A DNA stretch of 64,000 bases from Microbotryum silenes-acaulis (Eukaryota > Basidiomycota > Microbotryomycetes > Microbotryales > Microbotryaceae), in contig QPFY01000010.1 in assembly GCA_003665825.1 (NCBI GenBank), forward strand, positions 434,001-498,000, in the 5' to 3' direction. This document shows, piece by piece, positions 24,501-36,748 of this stretch (positions are counted from its first letter, which is position 1; the number at the start of each line of letters is the position of its first letter). A model generated the notes under the pieces. The model had not been told where the DNA came from. It was given only the letters and a program-made list of their open reading frames with translations, and searched no databases. A program made the position numbers and the translations under genes.

Positions 24501-27500
24501 GAACTGAGGGTTGTTCAACAAATAGCCTGCGAACTCGACGAAGCCCTTGTAATTTGTAATCGTGAGGATACCGGTCGTGTTGAGCGCTGGGACACCGACG
24601 TTACCGGGGGAGCAGATCGGGGGCAGGGCGATCTTAGCAATGTTCTGCCCCTCCCAGATGACGTCAACACCGGAAGGGAACTCGATGCTGGCATCAAAAG
24701 GTCCAGCTTTGAGCAAGGATCCTACGAGTGCAACTGTGAGGCCATTGTCGGTGAGGTTGTTGATGAAGCCGCCGGTAAAGCTCAACGTCGTCTGATCGAC
24801 AATGTTGGCGACGATCGGACGACCAAGAATACCGGTGAGATACAGTACCGAGTCGTCCAAGTAGGTGGGAACATTCTTTTGGACGAATTGCAAGTCTGTA
24901 TATCGCAAGTGAACGGACGTTTTGGCAGCGTCAGCTTCAACTTCAGGTTTAAAGGCCCGGCCCGGTCGCTGAGTACACACCAGTGGCGTATTGATCAAGA
25001 CGCGTGTTCGAGAAAACACTCAAATCGGTCTGGAGGTTTGCAACGGCCTTGAGAATCGTTTCTTGCACCGATTTGGTGGTACCGGTGGGTTGACACGTCT
25101 CATTGGCCGTGTTGACCTTGGACGTGATAGCGGTGACCGCTGCCGTGTTGAGCTGGGCGTCAGAAAGCCCGATGACGTAGTCCAGCGCCGGCTCTACGGA
25201 GTTCGCACGAGATCGTAATAAGCGGCGTCAGTGATCAGACCGACTCTAAGGAAACACCGGCATCAAATATGTCAAAATGAGATCTACTTAGGATGCCAAG
25301 GTCCACGCCATTGTTGGCCGCGGCGAACTCGACAAACTTGGCGAGGAAGCGCGGATCGAGATTGAGATTGAACGGCAACTTATACGAGGTGATGTTCTGG
25401 AAGCCCTTCGCCGTGATGACCGTAGGAAGAGGCTGTTGATTGATTTGACCAAGGTAAATACCCTTGTACGAGGCATTGGCCACCACGCTGACAAGGTTGA
25501 TTGACACTCGGAACGGGTTGCTCAGGCCGAACGTCGCTTGAGACGAGACATTGCCATCGCCAATGTTGGTCGGGAAGCTCAGGTCCGCGCGGGTGATGAT
25601 GTTCTGGTGAATGGGCGGAATCGACGTCTTGATCTGAATCTTACCGAGCGCTTCACTGAGCGAGCCGTAGGGGGTTGTCGTGCTCGTGCCGGCGATGATC
25701 ACGTCCGAGACATTGCCTTCGATGAAGTTGGCCAGCAGCTCCATGCCAGCCACGACCTGAGCAGCCGTTTGCGGCATGTAGCGCACCTCGGTTCCAAGGT
25801 TGTTGGTACCCGGAATGAGTAACAAATCACCGATGATTACAGAACCAATGATCTGATCCATGAATGACAGACCGAACGTGACGTCGTTGGTGATCACGGT
25901 CACATTCGACGGGTTGTAGAGCGCCGCGTCGGCGTTGATCTGGAGGTACGTCGGGAAGCCTTGGTAGACCACCAAATCCGACACGACAGTAGGGCGTGCG
26001 TTGAGGGATTCGATACCTCGCAGAGACGTTTGAACGTTGAAAGGGATGCCCGTGATAGGAATATCTCCCGCGTTCGTGCCAGCAATGACGGTCGCCGCCC
26101 CGTTGAGACCAAATGTGACGCTCGCGGTGTTCGTGACGGCATCAAAGAAGGAGCGGAAAGAGGCATCGTCAAGACTCTTGATAAACCGGTCTTGCTTGAA
26201 GTCGATGACGAGGTTGGCAGGCTGCCCGGTCGAAGTCTCGGCGCGGACAGCGTTGGCGACCGGTAATGTCAAGAGAGCCGTTTGGACACCTTGCCAATTG
26301 ATGTAGAACGAGCCGCCAGCTTGCTTGGCAGTGAGCGAGAAGCCGAAAGGATTCCTGTTGACCGATTGGAAGACATACAATTAGTGTAAGCGCCATTCAA
26401 GCTGAGGAGTCCACGACCCCGAAGCAAGGCCCGGGGGGCGAGGAGAAAGAGGACTCACTTGTAGACGACATCGGTCTCGTTGTTGCGCGACGGAACGTTG
26501 TAGGCCGCATCTTGTTCCGTGATACGGACCGTCAGATCCTGAAGCGTGATCGAAGAGATAATGTCCGGGAAGATCTTGCCCGGCAGCACGACCTGCAACG
26601 TCAACTGCTGGAACGCAGCGCTCAGCCAATTCACGGCCTTGTTCGGCTGAGCTGGTGAGATGACCGAGTCTCCCTTGACTTGCAAGGTCTGGTTGAGGCC
26701 AGCCAAGAAGCCCGAAAACAGGTGACCCAGAGAGGACGTGCTCGCCGAAGAGGTACGTTTCACGATCGTCCCCGTCAACTTCGTAGTCGTCGTCGTCAAA
26801 GGCGCGAGATCGAGGTTGTTTCCTTGGATGGGGCCGACGAGCTCACCCTCAAAGTACGCCTTAAAGTTGACGGTGCCGAGGTTGACGCCGAGGTTCGACT
26901 GACTGGGAATGGCGGTTTCCGTAACAAGGGCGATGCCATTCTGTACGTCTGAGGGGAAGTCGGGGTTGACGATCGTGACACCGGGAAGGCCGTTGAAGGC
27001 CGAGAAGGTGATGTTCTTGGTGAGCGTAACGTTGTCGAAGATAGTCTGCAAAGCGTACACGCGCAACTTCTTGGTCGTGACTATGGAAAAAGTCAAGCGG
27101 GGAGGAGACGAATCAGTACAAGGCACCGGCTAGAGCAGGAGCATGGGGAACGTCAAGGGCACTGACTGGTCCAAGTGAAGCTTGGGTTCAGCAACAGGTA
27201 AGTGGCAAAGTCGGTGAATTTGCCGAGATCCCGGATCGTGAGTGTACCCGTGGTCTGCAAATTGGGCACGTTCGTCGAGCCGGACGAGCAAATGTCGGGC
27301 AGAGCGATGTCGGCGATGTAATTGCCTTGGAAAATCACTTGAACTCCCTCAGGGAACGAGATCAGGGCATCGAAGGGCCCAGCGTCGGTCAAGCTGCCCT
27401 TGAGTGCGACCGTGAAACCTTTGTCGGTAATGTTGTCGACGTCACCGGACACGAAGGCGAGTTGGGCCTGTGCGACGATGTTCGAGACGATAGGAGCTCC

Positions 27501-30500
27501 GATGATGCCGGTGAGGTACAACACCGAGTCATCCAAGACAGTCGGAACCTGGTTTTGCACAAAGTTAAGACCGGTCTGGTACTGATCGAGAGCTGTGAAG
27601 GCCGAGATGGCCAAATCGGTCTTGAGGTTTGCGACAGCCGCCAAAATCAGCCCCTGGACGGCTTTGGTCGTGCCCGTTGGCGCGCATGACTCGGGGTTGG
27701 GGTTGACCGAAGCCGTGACACTTGTTGACGTGTCGGAAAGGCCGAGTACGTACGCAAACTGGGGCACTGAGAAGCGGGCAACGGTCCACTGATTAGCATA
27801 CCTTTGTCCAACGCCGACTCTGTGAAGCGGTCCGACTTACGAAGAGGCCCAAGATTGACATTATTAGCAGCGGCAGCAGCTTCGATAAACCGGATCAAAA
27901 ACTTGACATCCGTGTTGAGCGTGAATGGCAGATCCTGAGAGACAATCGTGGTGTGGCCAGGCGCCGAGATGCGCGGGTTCAGGTTTTGGGCGTTGACTGC
28001 GCCGAGAATGATGCCATTGTACGAGGCATTGGTGACGACGTTGATGATGTTGATCGAAGCCGTGAAGGGGTTGGCGAGCGTGACTTTGGCGTTGGCCGTC
28101 ACGCCGGCTTGACCAATGTTCATAGGGAACGTGATCGCCGCCTTCGTGATCAGCAATTGGTCCAGGGCGGGGATTTGAGTGTTCAAAGCGATCGTTTTGA
28201 GAGCGGCCTGAAGTGACGCGATCGGCGTGGTCGTATCGGTACCGAGGATGATGGTCGCCGACTGGACATTTTGGATGTAGTTCTCGAGCAGCTGCTGACC
28301 CGCAGCCGTGGAAGCACCGCCACTTGGTTGATAGTGGACGGCCGTGGCGACGATGTTCTCGCCCGGGACGAGCACAAGGCTGTCAATATTGGCCGTACCG
28401 ATGATCTGCCCTTGGAATTGTAGACCGAAAGCCACGTTTCCGGTGCCGATCGTGATGTTGGACGGGTTGTACAAGCGCGCCTTGACGTTGATCTGTAAGT
28501 AGTCGGTGTAGCCACGGAACACATCAAGATCCGACACGGTGGTCGGTTGCGCGTTCAGGCCCTGGAGACCGAGCAAGGGAGACGAAACTTCAAAGTCGAT
28601 GCCGACAAGGTTGAGCGCACCGATGGCCGTAGACGCGGTCGTGTCAGCACTACCGTGAAGGCCGAGCTGAACTTGCGGCGAGTCGGTGGTCTGGGTGAGG
28701 AAGCCCGAGTAGGCCGAGTTGTCCATCGACTTGAAAGGCACGTTGGCGAAGGTGAGCGCGATCTCCCGAGTTTCCACGTTCGTTTTGACGGGACCCGAAG
28801 GGACGGCGAGCGTCGCGAAGTCCCCAGCATCGCGTTTAGCGAGACGGCTTCCGCTGGCGCCGGTTTTGGCCGTGATGGTCGTAGCCAAGTAGGTGATGTC
28901 GATAGGAAATGCGAAGGGGAGCCCGAAACCAGCCTGGGTATCCGTCGTGGTGAAGAGCGGGTTCCACGGATCGGACTGGCTAAACATGAGCGTGAGCGAG
29001 TTGATGTTGATAGCTTTGATGATCTGCAAGTTGGCGACCGCAGGGAGTACGACTGCGATCTTGAGCTTCTTGATGCCTTGGTTGAGCCACGTACAATCGG
29101 CAGGACCAGCAGAGTCACCAGCAACGACAAGATCGGACGGTACCCCATGGACGAAGCCGTTGAAGATGCTCGAGACGTCGGCGAGTCCTTGAGCGGTCGT
29201 CTGGGGGATGAGTCGACCCGACAGGGGTAATTGGATCGTCGATTTGGGCTTGAGCGAGAATGCGCTCGTCGCACCCGCGGGGCCGATGATGGTCGAGCCG
29301 AATGAGTTGATAAAGCCGATGCTGGAGAGGTCCACACCGACGGATGACGGGTTGGTCAAGCTCGTTTGCAGCGTCAATGCGACACCGCCGGCGGGGTCGT
29401 TGGCAGGCAAGTCGAAGCTTTCAATAAGGACGTTGTTCTTGAAGCCGTTCATACCGTCGAGGACTACGGTCTTCATGATCGAGATGCCGCCGACCTCGAT
29501 ACCGAGGGCAGCGACGGTGAGATTTTGACCGTAGATCTGCCACGTGAACGAGGGCTCGGTGAGCAGGTAGCCCGTGAAGTCGGTGAGATGGTTGAGATCC
29601 GCGACGGCAAACGTCGCCGAGAGAGCAAGCGATGCGCCGACGTCTCCGGTGAGGGAGACGTTGGGCATGGCGATCTGACCGAGCGGGGTGCCGTTCCACG
29701 CAACCGTCAGACCAGTCGTGAATGCAATGACAGCGTCGAAAGGACCGGCGTTGTTGATGGCACCAACGAGACCGGCCGTGAATGCAGTGTTGCTAGGGTT
29801 CGCGATGGTCACCGTCGTGATGGCGAGGATAGCTTCGTCGACAATCTTTTGCACGATCGGGCGAGCCAGGATTGGTAACAGCAGTGTCAAGCTCGAGTCG
29901 GTGACGGCTGGGACATTCTTTTGCGTAAAGCTGAGTTCGGTTACGTATTCGCCGAGCGTCGTCGAGGCGGCAAGCTCGACGTTGACGACGAGAGTTTTGA
30001 ACGCAGCCAAGACGAATGAAGGCAGGTCAAAGCTGTGGGAGGCGAGGAGGAACCATGATGTGAGCAGGTGAGCGGCAGTTCGAGCATCGATCGGCTTGAA
30101 CTGACCCAGTGTAGATGTTCGCTCGCTTGTCAAGAGTGTGCTTCCAGAATGCCTCGATCTTGGGATCAAGGGAGCGTTTGGCCGAGCCGGTGACGTTGGC
30201 AGTGGTGGGCGAGCCGGCGGCGTCGGCGGTGGTCGGAGTGAGCGTGTAGCCCGCGAGGCCGACGATACCATCAAGCTGCGCGGTCGGCAAACTCGCAGTA
30301 ACGGCAAGCGCACGGAGCAGACCAAAGATGTCAGGAGGGTACAAGTTCATGTCCCTGCATGTAGGATGAAGAAGGTAAAGAGATAAGTCGGTCAATTTTT
30401 TGTGCCGCATAAGAACGAGCGAGGTTGCCTTTAACTAGCCAACTCACAGTCCGAGGGTCGGGGATTGCGTGACAGCTTTACCAGCGGCGGCAAAGTTTGT

Positions 30501-33067
30501 GTCCGTTACGATCGAACCGATGAAGACTCCGTACGCGGTGACGTTCGACTGGATGTTCGTGACCGTCAAGCCCGAGGTGAAGGGGTTGTTGAGGTTCACG
30601 ACCGCATTGGCCAAGTTGCTCGTGGCACCGGTCGTCGGCAATATGGTCACCGCAGCCGACTCGAGCAACCTGGTTTGCAGACCGGGCAGGGTCGCGTTAA
30701 GCTTGAGCGCCATGAACGCCTGAGTCAGACTCTCGACCGCGGTTGAACCATTGAAACCACTGATTTGGAGCTCGTTGTCGGTACCGGCGACGAAGGTGTT
30801 GAGCGTATCGAGCCCGACAGGATTGTTGTTGGCCTGGAAGTAGCCGATCGAGCCGTGTTCTTGGTAGCCCGGGGTGAGATGTAAGTCGGGCAAAACCGTC
30901 GTGCCGACGAATGAGCCATTGTTGAACAATTGGAACGTGACGTTGCCGACCTTGAGATCCAAGTTGGAGGGGTTGGTCAAGCCGACGGTGATGTTCAGCA
31001 GGATCGCATCCTTGGTGCCGCCCAAGACATCGACACTGCGAACCAAGGTCGGGAATGTGGAGAGGCTTGAGAGACCGATGAGGCCCGCCGGGACGGTGAA
31101 GGCGATGTTCTTGAGCAAAACTTGGCCGAGGGGCGTGTCGGTCACGGCGTCCGTGCTACCGAGCAAGTAGAACGCGGACCCGTTCCCAGTCGTCAGGTCG
31201 TACGTGAACTGATCGAACGTCAAGTGCTCGCTGACGCTGCTCCCAATCTCCAAAGGCGCAAGCGGCAAATTGAGCGAGATGTCACCCGAGGTCTGACCCG
31301 AGTTCTGGACGAGGATCCTGGTGTTAGCCGCGCCCATGGGAGAGGACAGACTCGCAACGGCAGTGCGGTTCTCGACAATCGCAAACTTGTTGGCGAGCTG
31401 GACGATGTTGAGCGAGAAGCCGAAGGGCAAGGCAAACGTCGCTGAGACGGCGCTCGAGTTGGCTTGAGGAGAATACGGCGCCGTTGGGTCGAAAGCGAGC
31501 GACAGCTGCTGAATCGTGATACCGGTGATCGGCCGGATGGGTCCCGTCGGCGACGTAAGGGGCACGTTGAGTACCAGCGCGCTCACACCCGTGGTTAGCC
31601 AGCCAACGAGGTTGCCGCCGGGCAAAGCGACCCTGGCGCCGCGAGCCTCAACTGGGGTAGCATCGCCGTTGATGTAGTTGGAGAAGACCTGCGACAATTT
31701 CTGCAGGGCCACCGGATCATCGGCGTAGGGCACTAAACGACCGACCAAGTGGACGGTGTTTACACCAGCCGTCAAGTTGGTCTCTGTCGCCGTCGAAGCT
31801 GGACCCAGGTACAGATCGCCGTAGTAGAGGTCGACGCTGAGGATGCCGAGTCCGACACCGAACGCAGAGGGGTTGGTGAACTTGGTGATAACTGAAATGG
31901 ACACGCCGCCAGCCGGATCGTCTCCAGGGATCTGGAAATCGGTGATCGACACGTCGGTCATGTTGGCCATCGCCGGCAGAGTCAGATCCTTGACGAAGGC
32001 AAGATTGCGGGCGGGGATGAAGCCAAAGGCCTTGGCCTCCACATTGTTACTCTTCAGGCGCCAGGTAAATTCGTCCTGGGTGATGAGGTATTGTGCGAAG
32101 CGCGAAAATCCGGGGACATCGTCAATGACAAAAGTGGTTTGCTGCTTGATGCGACCGTGGCCGGCGGCGACGCCGATGCGGTCCAGTTGGAAGTGACCAA
32201 TCTGCAGCTCTTGGGTGAGGTTCTCGGGCGCGATCCAGTGGACGTAGACGGGTTCACGGAAGTAGATCTGGGCGGGGAAGACGCCGACCTTGCGCACCTG
32301 ACCCTCGAGCGTGAGCGTGAATGAATCGTTGTCCGCGTTGGTGATGTTGGACGAAGTCACGCCGAGCACGGCGACGGAAAGCGTGTGCTTGGCGACAGCC
32401 TTCAAGATGGGGAAGACCAAGAGCACAATGCCGATCTGTTTATGGAGAGAACAGTATTGTTTGACAAGAGGGCAATCATCAGAGTATGTCGCAAGGCCAC
32501 TGCATCGAAGCGTCAAGGTGCGGCGCGGTCACTCACGACGAGCGTCACGAGACCCAGGATCGGACACAGTATCAGGAATTTGCGAGACTTGAAGATGGGC
32601 TTCTTGGCGTGGGGTGTGCCTGCATGTGGCGGTGAAGGGGCCAGAAACCAGTGATCAGAAAACAGAAAACATAAGAGCTTCCCCGGGGTGTGCACGGGTG
32701 CCTCGAGTCCCCGCCTTCTGTCCAGAGCTCACGCGCACGCATTCGCAAGCGCGCTAAAAAGAGCGGCGACCCTGGCGGGGACCTCAAGGACGAGGCGCAG
32801 CCAGAGAGATGGACGGGACCGCCACAACTCACCTCGAGCAGCGAGCAAGCCAATCGGCATCCCGGCCTTGTACCCAGAGTCAATGCTATCGTCTGCAGGG
32901 CTGCCAGCGTCACTGTCGACGTCACGGCGCGAGCCCCCCCTTCGTTGTGTGGCGCCGCCCGCGGCGGCTGCTCCGGCGACCCCTGGCGCGGCTCCTCTTC
33001 GGGCTAGCGGCTCGTTCGAGCCTCCAGAGTGCGACGAGCTAGCGTCTTGGTTTCGGAGGTACCCATC
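21576..33067 (-). CDS. Giant single-pass membrane protein with four tandem DUF3712/Tag1-like (LEA-2-like) units
   Basis: Exons on the minus strand: 33067-32833, 32619-32537, 32435-30448, 30354-30106, 30032-27841, 27766-27167, 27080-26459, 26354-25288, 25193-24981, 24895-23733, 23640-23508, 23433-23323, 23240-23005, 22931-22736, 22634-22366, 22298-21576. All phases agree: 10,080 nt, about 3,360 residues. Layout: disordered N terminus; basic KKPIFKSRK then one membrane helix (residues about 93-118); four units beginning near 120, 852, 1582 and 2346; Ser/Thr-rich tail from about 3130. Recurrent motifs: NVPTxLDDSxLYLTGI, SFTW, FDNVTLTKN, ALYNPSN, NPFG. DUF3712 proteins such as yeast Tag1 (about 600 residues) are vacuolar membrane proteins; positive-inside topology puts the units in a lumen or outside. 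The true start exon was not found (33067 is a splice acceptor); the 22736/22634 junction uses a weak donor. Lipid binding is inference from the fold family. Confidence 0.85.
21862..21970 (-). repeat. 18-bp tandem repeats in the 3' end of the giant gene
   Basis: About six copies of an 18-bp unit encode TTSLSA-type hexapeptides in the Ser/Thr-rich tail, followed by Thr runs. In frame, so copy number can vary without breaking the gene. Confidence 0.85.
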
Positions 33068-34860
33068 CTAAAGTGATCAGAACAACATAGTAGATCGACA
33101 GAGAGAAAAAAATCAACAGAAGAAAAAAGTTGTATCGCGTGGTCAGTACTCGTTGCTGCGGCGTCTACCAGAATGCGACGAATCTCAGGATGATGGCCGT
33201 GCGGAGTCCGGAGCGGCCGGCAGCCATAGGTCTCGTGGCCCGTGGGGCTAAGCCGCCGTGGCCCTGACGACGCGGGGTTTCGAATTCGCCGATCCGGGAG
33301 AAAAGGCTGGGGCTCCGGCCGCCCGGCAATCTGCGTCACGGGCAGTGCGTAGTCGGCGGTCGGGCGCGCGGGCGCAGACGGCCGTTGCTAGCAGCTGGGC
33401 TTGCGTCGGCGCAAGTCCAAGTTGGAGCTGGGGTTGCTGTAGCGAGAGCAAACGAGCAAGGGCGGTGCAGTCGAGCCAACTTTTATTTCTTTGCCAGTCC
33501 CTCCGTAAAGATGGATAGCATTCGAAGAGGTCGTAGCTTGAAAGCATGCGCGTTCGTCCCCCTTTTTCCCTCGGGCGAGCGAAACAAAAGCCAGGCTCCG
33601 GCATACAGCGTACCAATTGACGTCGCGCACTCACCTCGCCCATACTTGATGGTTCCTCATGGGGTCGGAAGGGTGCATGGGTCCGAGCTTGTTGAGGCAC
33701 TGGGACCGCAGAGCTCGTACTCTGGTCGTTCTTCCACATGCTGGTGAACGCTCGAGGCTGGAGCAAGCTCAGTCGAGTCGCCTTGGGTTGCACTCGCGGG
33801 GAGGTGGTTCAGACCGCACGCCGAGTCGGGCGAACGGCGATTCGAGTTCGATCTCGGAAAGGCGTCGACGGGGCCCGGAGCTGGACACACGCAGGTTGAG
33901 GAGGGTGGGCAGGCTTTGTTCGTATAGTAGATGACGAGCCTGTGGGATTAAAGAAAGTCAGATGCCAACGATCCACGACGGGCGACCGTTCCCTTTAGTC
34001 GAGGGCGAAAGGTGGTGGTGGTGAGCGGGAAGGCTGCGGCAGCCCGTCGTCGCCGCCCTCAACTCCCACAAGCTCGCGTTCCGTTAGTTTCGTTTTGGCC
34101 GATGGGTACTCTAGGCAGCGGGGCCCGCACCTTTGAGGCCCGCGCGCATGCAATGGTGGCGACGAGTGTTCCTGAGCCGAATGCTTCGCCTTGCACCCTG
34201 TCTAAAATTTTGGTTTCAGGCAGTCAAGGGTCGGAGCAATGCTTAAGCTAAGTACTGCCCAGTCTTAGAGTTACCTTAGGTAGGTACGTAAATACTGTTT
34301 TCATTTGCAGGGGAGATGAAATTTCACATAGGCGGTCTCGCGCACGTCCGGAGCCCGGGTCGTGCCTGGCCGGCCAGCTGGGCCTCGAACTTTTAGGGGA
34401 ACTACACCTCCATCCGCCCATCTGTCTGAAACAGAATTAGGTAGCTACCTACTTACAATCCTACCGGCCTACCACTACCAAATTAGGTGCCTACTTAATA
34501 CCCCCGCTAGCTCTTCGTATTCTGGGTCTCAGTTTATCGAAGCGTTCCAAGGGCATGAATTCCGTGGGTACTTGGTATTTCGGGAATCGGCAAGCTGATT
34601 ACCTAGAACTATAACCGAAAAACGCTAAGTAGGCACTCTACCAATTGTGCGGTCGATTGGGCGACGTAATGTCTCACCAATTCCAGTGCCCCCCTGTCTT
34701 AACATTTGCTCCGATTCGACGCTCTGCCACTTATTAGATCCCGAGCCACGCGGCGGCGGCACCTCCACCTACGAAAGAAGGCGCTCGACTCCGAGTCGAC
34801 AGTGCCACAAAACCCCGAGAGCTGCGACGACGCATCGACCTTCTTTGTATTTATACGGCT
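33068..34860. other. Long intergenic region, GC-rich then AT-rich
   Basis: About 1.8 kb. The left part (33068-34200) is GC-rich and should include the unseen first exon and promoter of the giant gene; one in-frame candidate exon ends near 33172 with PHGHHPEIRRIL before a GTAGAC donor. From about 34250 to 34640 the DNA is AT-richer and full of TAGG/CCTA words. No gene could be supported. Confidence 0.5.
34255..34640. repeat. AT-rich island with repeated TAGGTA/TACCTA words
   Basis: Short palindromic words such as TTAGGTAGCTACCTACTTAC, CCTTAGGTAGGTACGTAA and ATTAGGTGCCTACTTAATA recur within 400 bp, on a base composition unlike the neighbours. No reading frame explains it. Its nature is unknown. 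Confidence 0.5.
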
Positions 34861-36748
34861 TTACCTATCAATCTCCATTGCTGCAATGCTGTAGCTGCGC
34901 GAATCGGATTCGTCGACAACCAAAGCCGCATCCGAGTCCACGTCCATCAGCTCGAGCGAGCTTGCTCGGTTCCGAGTTGCCGCCGGTGGTGCGCTTGCCT
35001 CAGCCTGACGTGCCGTCCTTGCCGGGGGTCTTCGAACCCGATGTGCGCCTTGCCTCAATCCTCCGGGCACCATGGGTTCTCGGACCAGATCGTCGAGCGT
35101 ACCCGTCATTGTTGACATTCTGTAGATAACTCCGCCAGGACATTTTCCGCCGCCGCCGCTGCTGCCCGAGTCCGAGTGCTTCGAGAACAGGGCACGTACT
35201 TCGGCCGCCGTGGTCGCCTTGTTCCTTTCGATCGACTTTGAATTATTGGACTTGCAAGTGCGCTGTTCTGCGCTGTCTCCGAATTCGGGATCGACCAAGT
35301 GGTAGTCCGACGCCCTGACGGTTCCTTGCACGGCGAGCTTGTGCGTCGAGACCATGCGGGCCGGCTGCTCGACTTGACGTCGTCGAGCCTTGGCGTGGTC
35401 ACGTCGGAGCTCGGGATCTTGAATGGTCGAGAGACTCGAAAGAGAGGGCAGAGGTCCGGTGGAGGAGACCCCGGGTTGGTGGACGAGAGGGGGGTTGCGG
35501 CGAATCGGCGCATAGGCATATCGCGAGACTTTCGACGGGTCTTCATGTGGCGTCCCCTCGAATCGCACCCTGCACCCTTGCGAGACAGCGGTGATCGATG
35601 CCTCTGTCGCTTTTTCAAACGTCTCGTTCTTGTAGTGTTGCAGCAGATCTTGGATAGGATCGATCTTGGCGCAAAGGGACTTGACGTCCTCAATTCGTTC
35701 CTCCGTCGGCGCCGGCCCCGAGTCGACGTTCCTGACCAACGCCCCCGCGACGCCATCCCAGCCACTCTGCCACGTCGCCGCGTCCAACCACTGCCCAGGC
35801 AGGTCTCTAAGTCCTGCTGGCCCGATCCCTTTGAGGCCCCTGAAATAGTCGCACTCGAGGATGAGGCTCGCGACGAATCGCTGACGAGAAGTCCACACCG
35901 CGGGGCAAGGTGTACCAAGCTGATGTTTTGGTCCTTGCCCGATAGCACGCCCCGATAACGGGCTTGGTCGGCGCCGAGAAGCATGAAAAAGTCGCTGTCG
36001 GCGCTCACGAGGACGACGCGGTTGGGTTCGAGCGCTACGTCGCAGATCTGGCCAAACTTGGTCGACGCCGAGACGAGGGGATCGGCCTCGTGGGCCGCGA
36101 CGACGAGCAAGCCTTGCTCGGACCAGCGAACAAAGGTGGCGACTCGGGTTGGCTCGTCACCGTGGCAAAAAGCGACCTCCCATTCTTTGCTCGATCGTCC
36201 GTGAACGCACGCGGCGAGGGTGTCGTTCGTGATGAAGGGGACGGGGTGGGTGACAGGGGTCGATTTATCGGAAGGCTGTTGCGGCTGCTGGCGATCTTAG
36301 CGATCGAGCACGGTGTTCCGCTTGAGCTCGGGACGAAGGATGGGATGATCAAATACCACGACCACTTGGATCCGCCTTGCCGTCGCTGCAATGATCTCCT
36401 CGAGGTGTCGAATGATCGCATTGAGGAACAACCGGCCTCGCTTCGGCTCGTTGTGTTTCGCGCGGTCCGTCGCGGCTTTGCATTGATGTTGGAATGTGGT
36501 AGAGCCGTCGATGATGGCGACTGAGTGGAGAATAGTGATGGACAGCGTATAGGGTCAGCTAGGGTTTGCTCGGCAAATCGTCCCGGAGCAGTTATGGGCT
36601 GCGAAGGGGCTCTGAGGAAGGACTTGCCATCGATCTTGCCGACGAGGGAAACCAGCGCGCTGCTCAGGTTCGTCTCCCGAGAGAGAAGGGCGTCTGGAAC
36701 GACCTCTAAAGCGTCACCGAGGCAGTCGTGGCCGTGTTTGACCGTCAT
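34861..36748 (-). pseudogene. XPG/FEN-like nuclease gene with apparent lesions
   Basis: Structure-specific nuclease family by motif. Exon 1 is 36748-36628 (MTVKHGHDCLGDAL, NLSSALVSLVGK, like the XPG N terminus) and ends in a GCAAGT site, so a GC-AG intron is proposed; exon 2 starts at 36520 with AIIDGSTTFQHQC, then VVVVFDHPILRPELKRN. A TAA at 36299-36297 interrupts this frame, which then resumes: LLVVAAHEADPL (XPG-I Glu/Asp region) and RVVLVSADSDFFMLLG. Near 35905 the frame shifts, and the next frame gives ECDYFRGLKGIGPAGLRDLP, the expected GxDYxxGxxGIG helix-hairpin region, then a long disordered tail with VDPEF and SSGGGGK stretches to a stop at 34861. Two very short introns (about 35 nt) could in principle remove both lesions, so decay is likely but not certain. 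Confidence 0.65.

Noticed and set aside
21576..33067. Splitting the giant locus into three or four separate genes
   Set aside because: Only one membrane helix, no internal start context or terminator-like gap, and all fifteen junctions keep phase; one gene is simpler.
33248..33793. 181-residue minus ORF upstream of the giant gene
   Set aside because: Low-complexity composition and no splice connection that adds a recognisable N terminus.
34620..34670. tRNA-like D-arm sequence on the minus strand (CAATTGGTAGAGTGCC)
   Set aside because: Resembles a tRNA A box, but no matching anticodon arm, B box or acceptor pairing could be found nearby.
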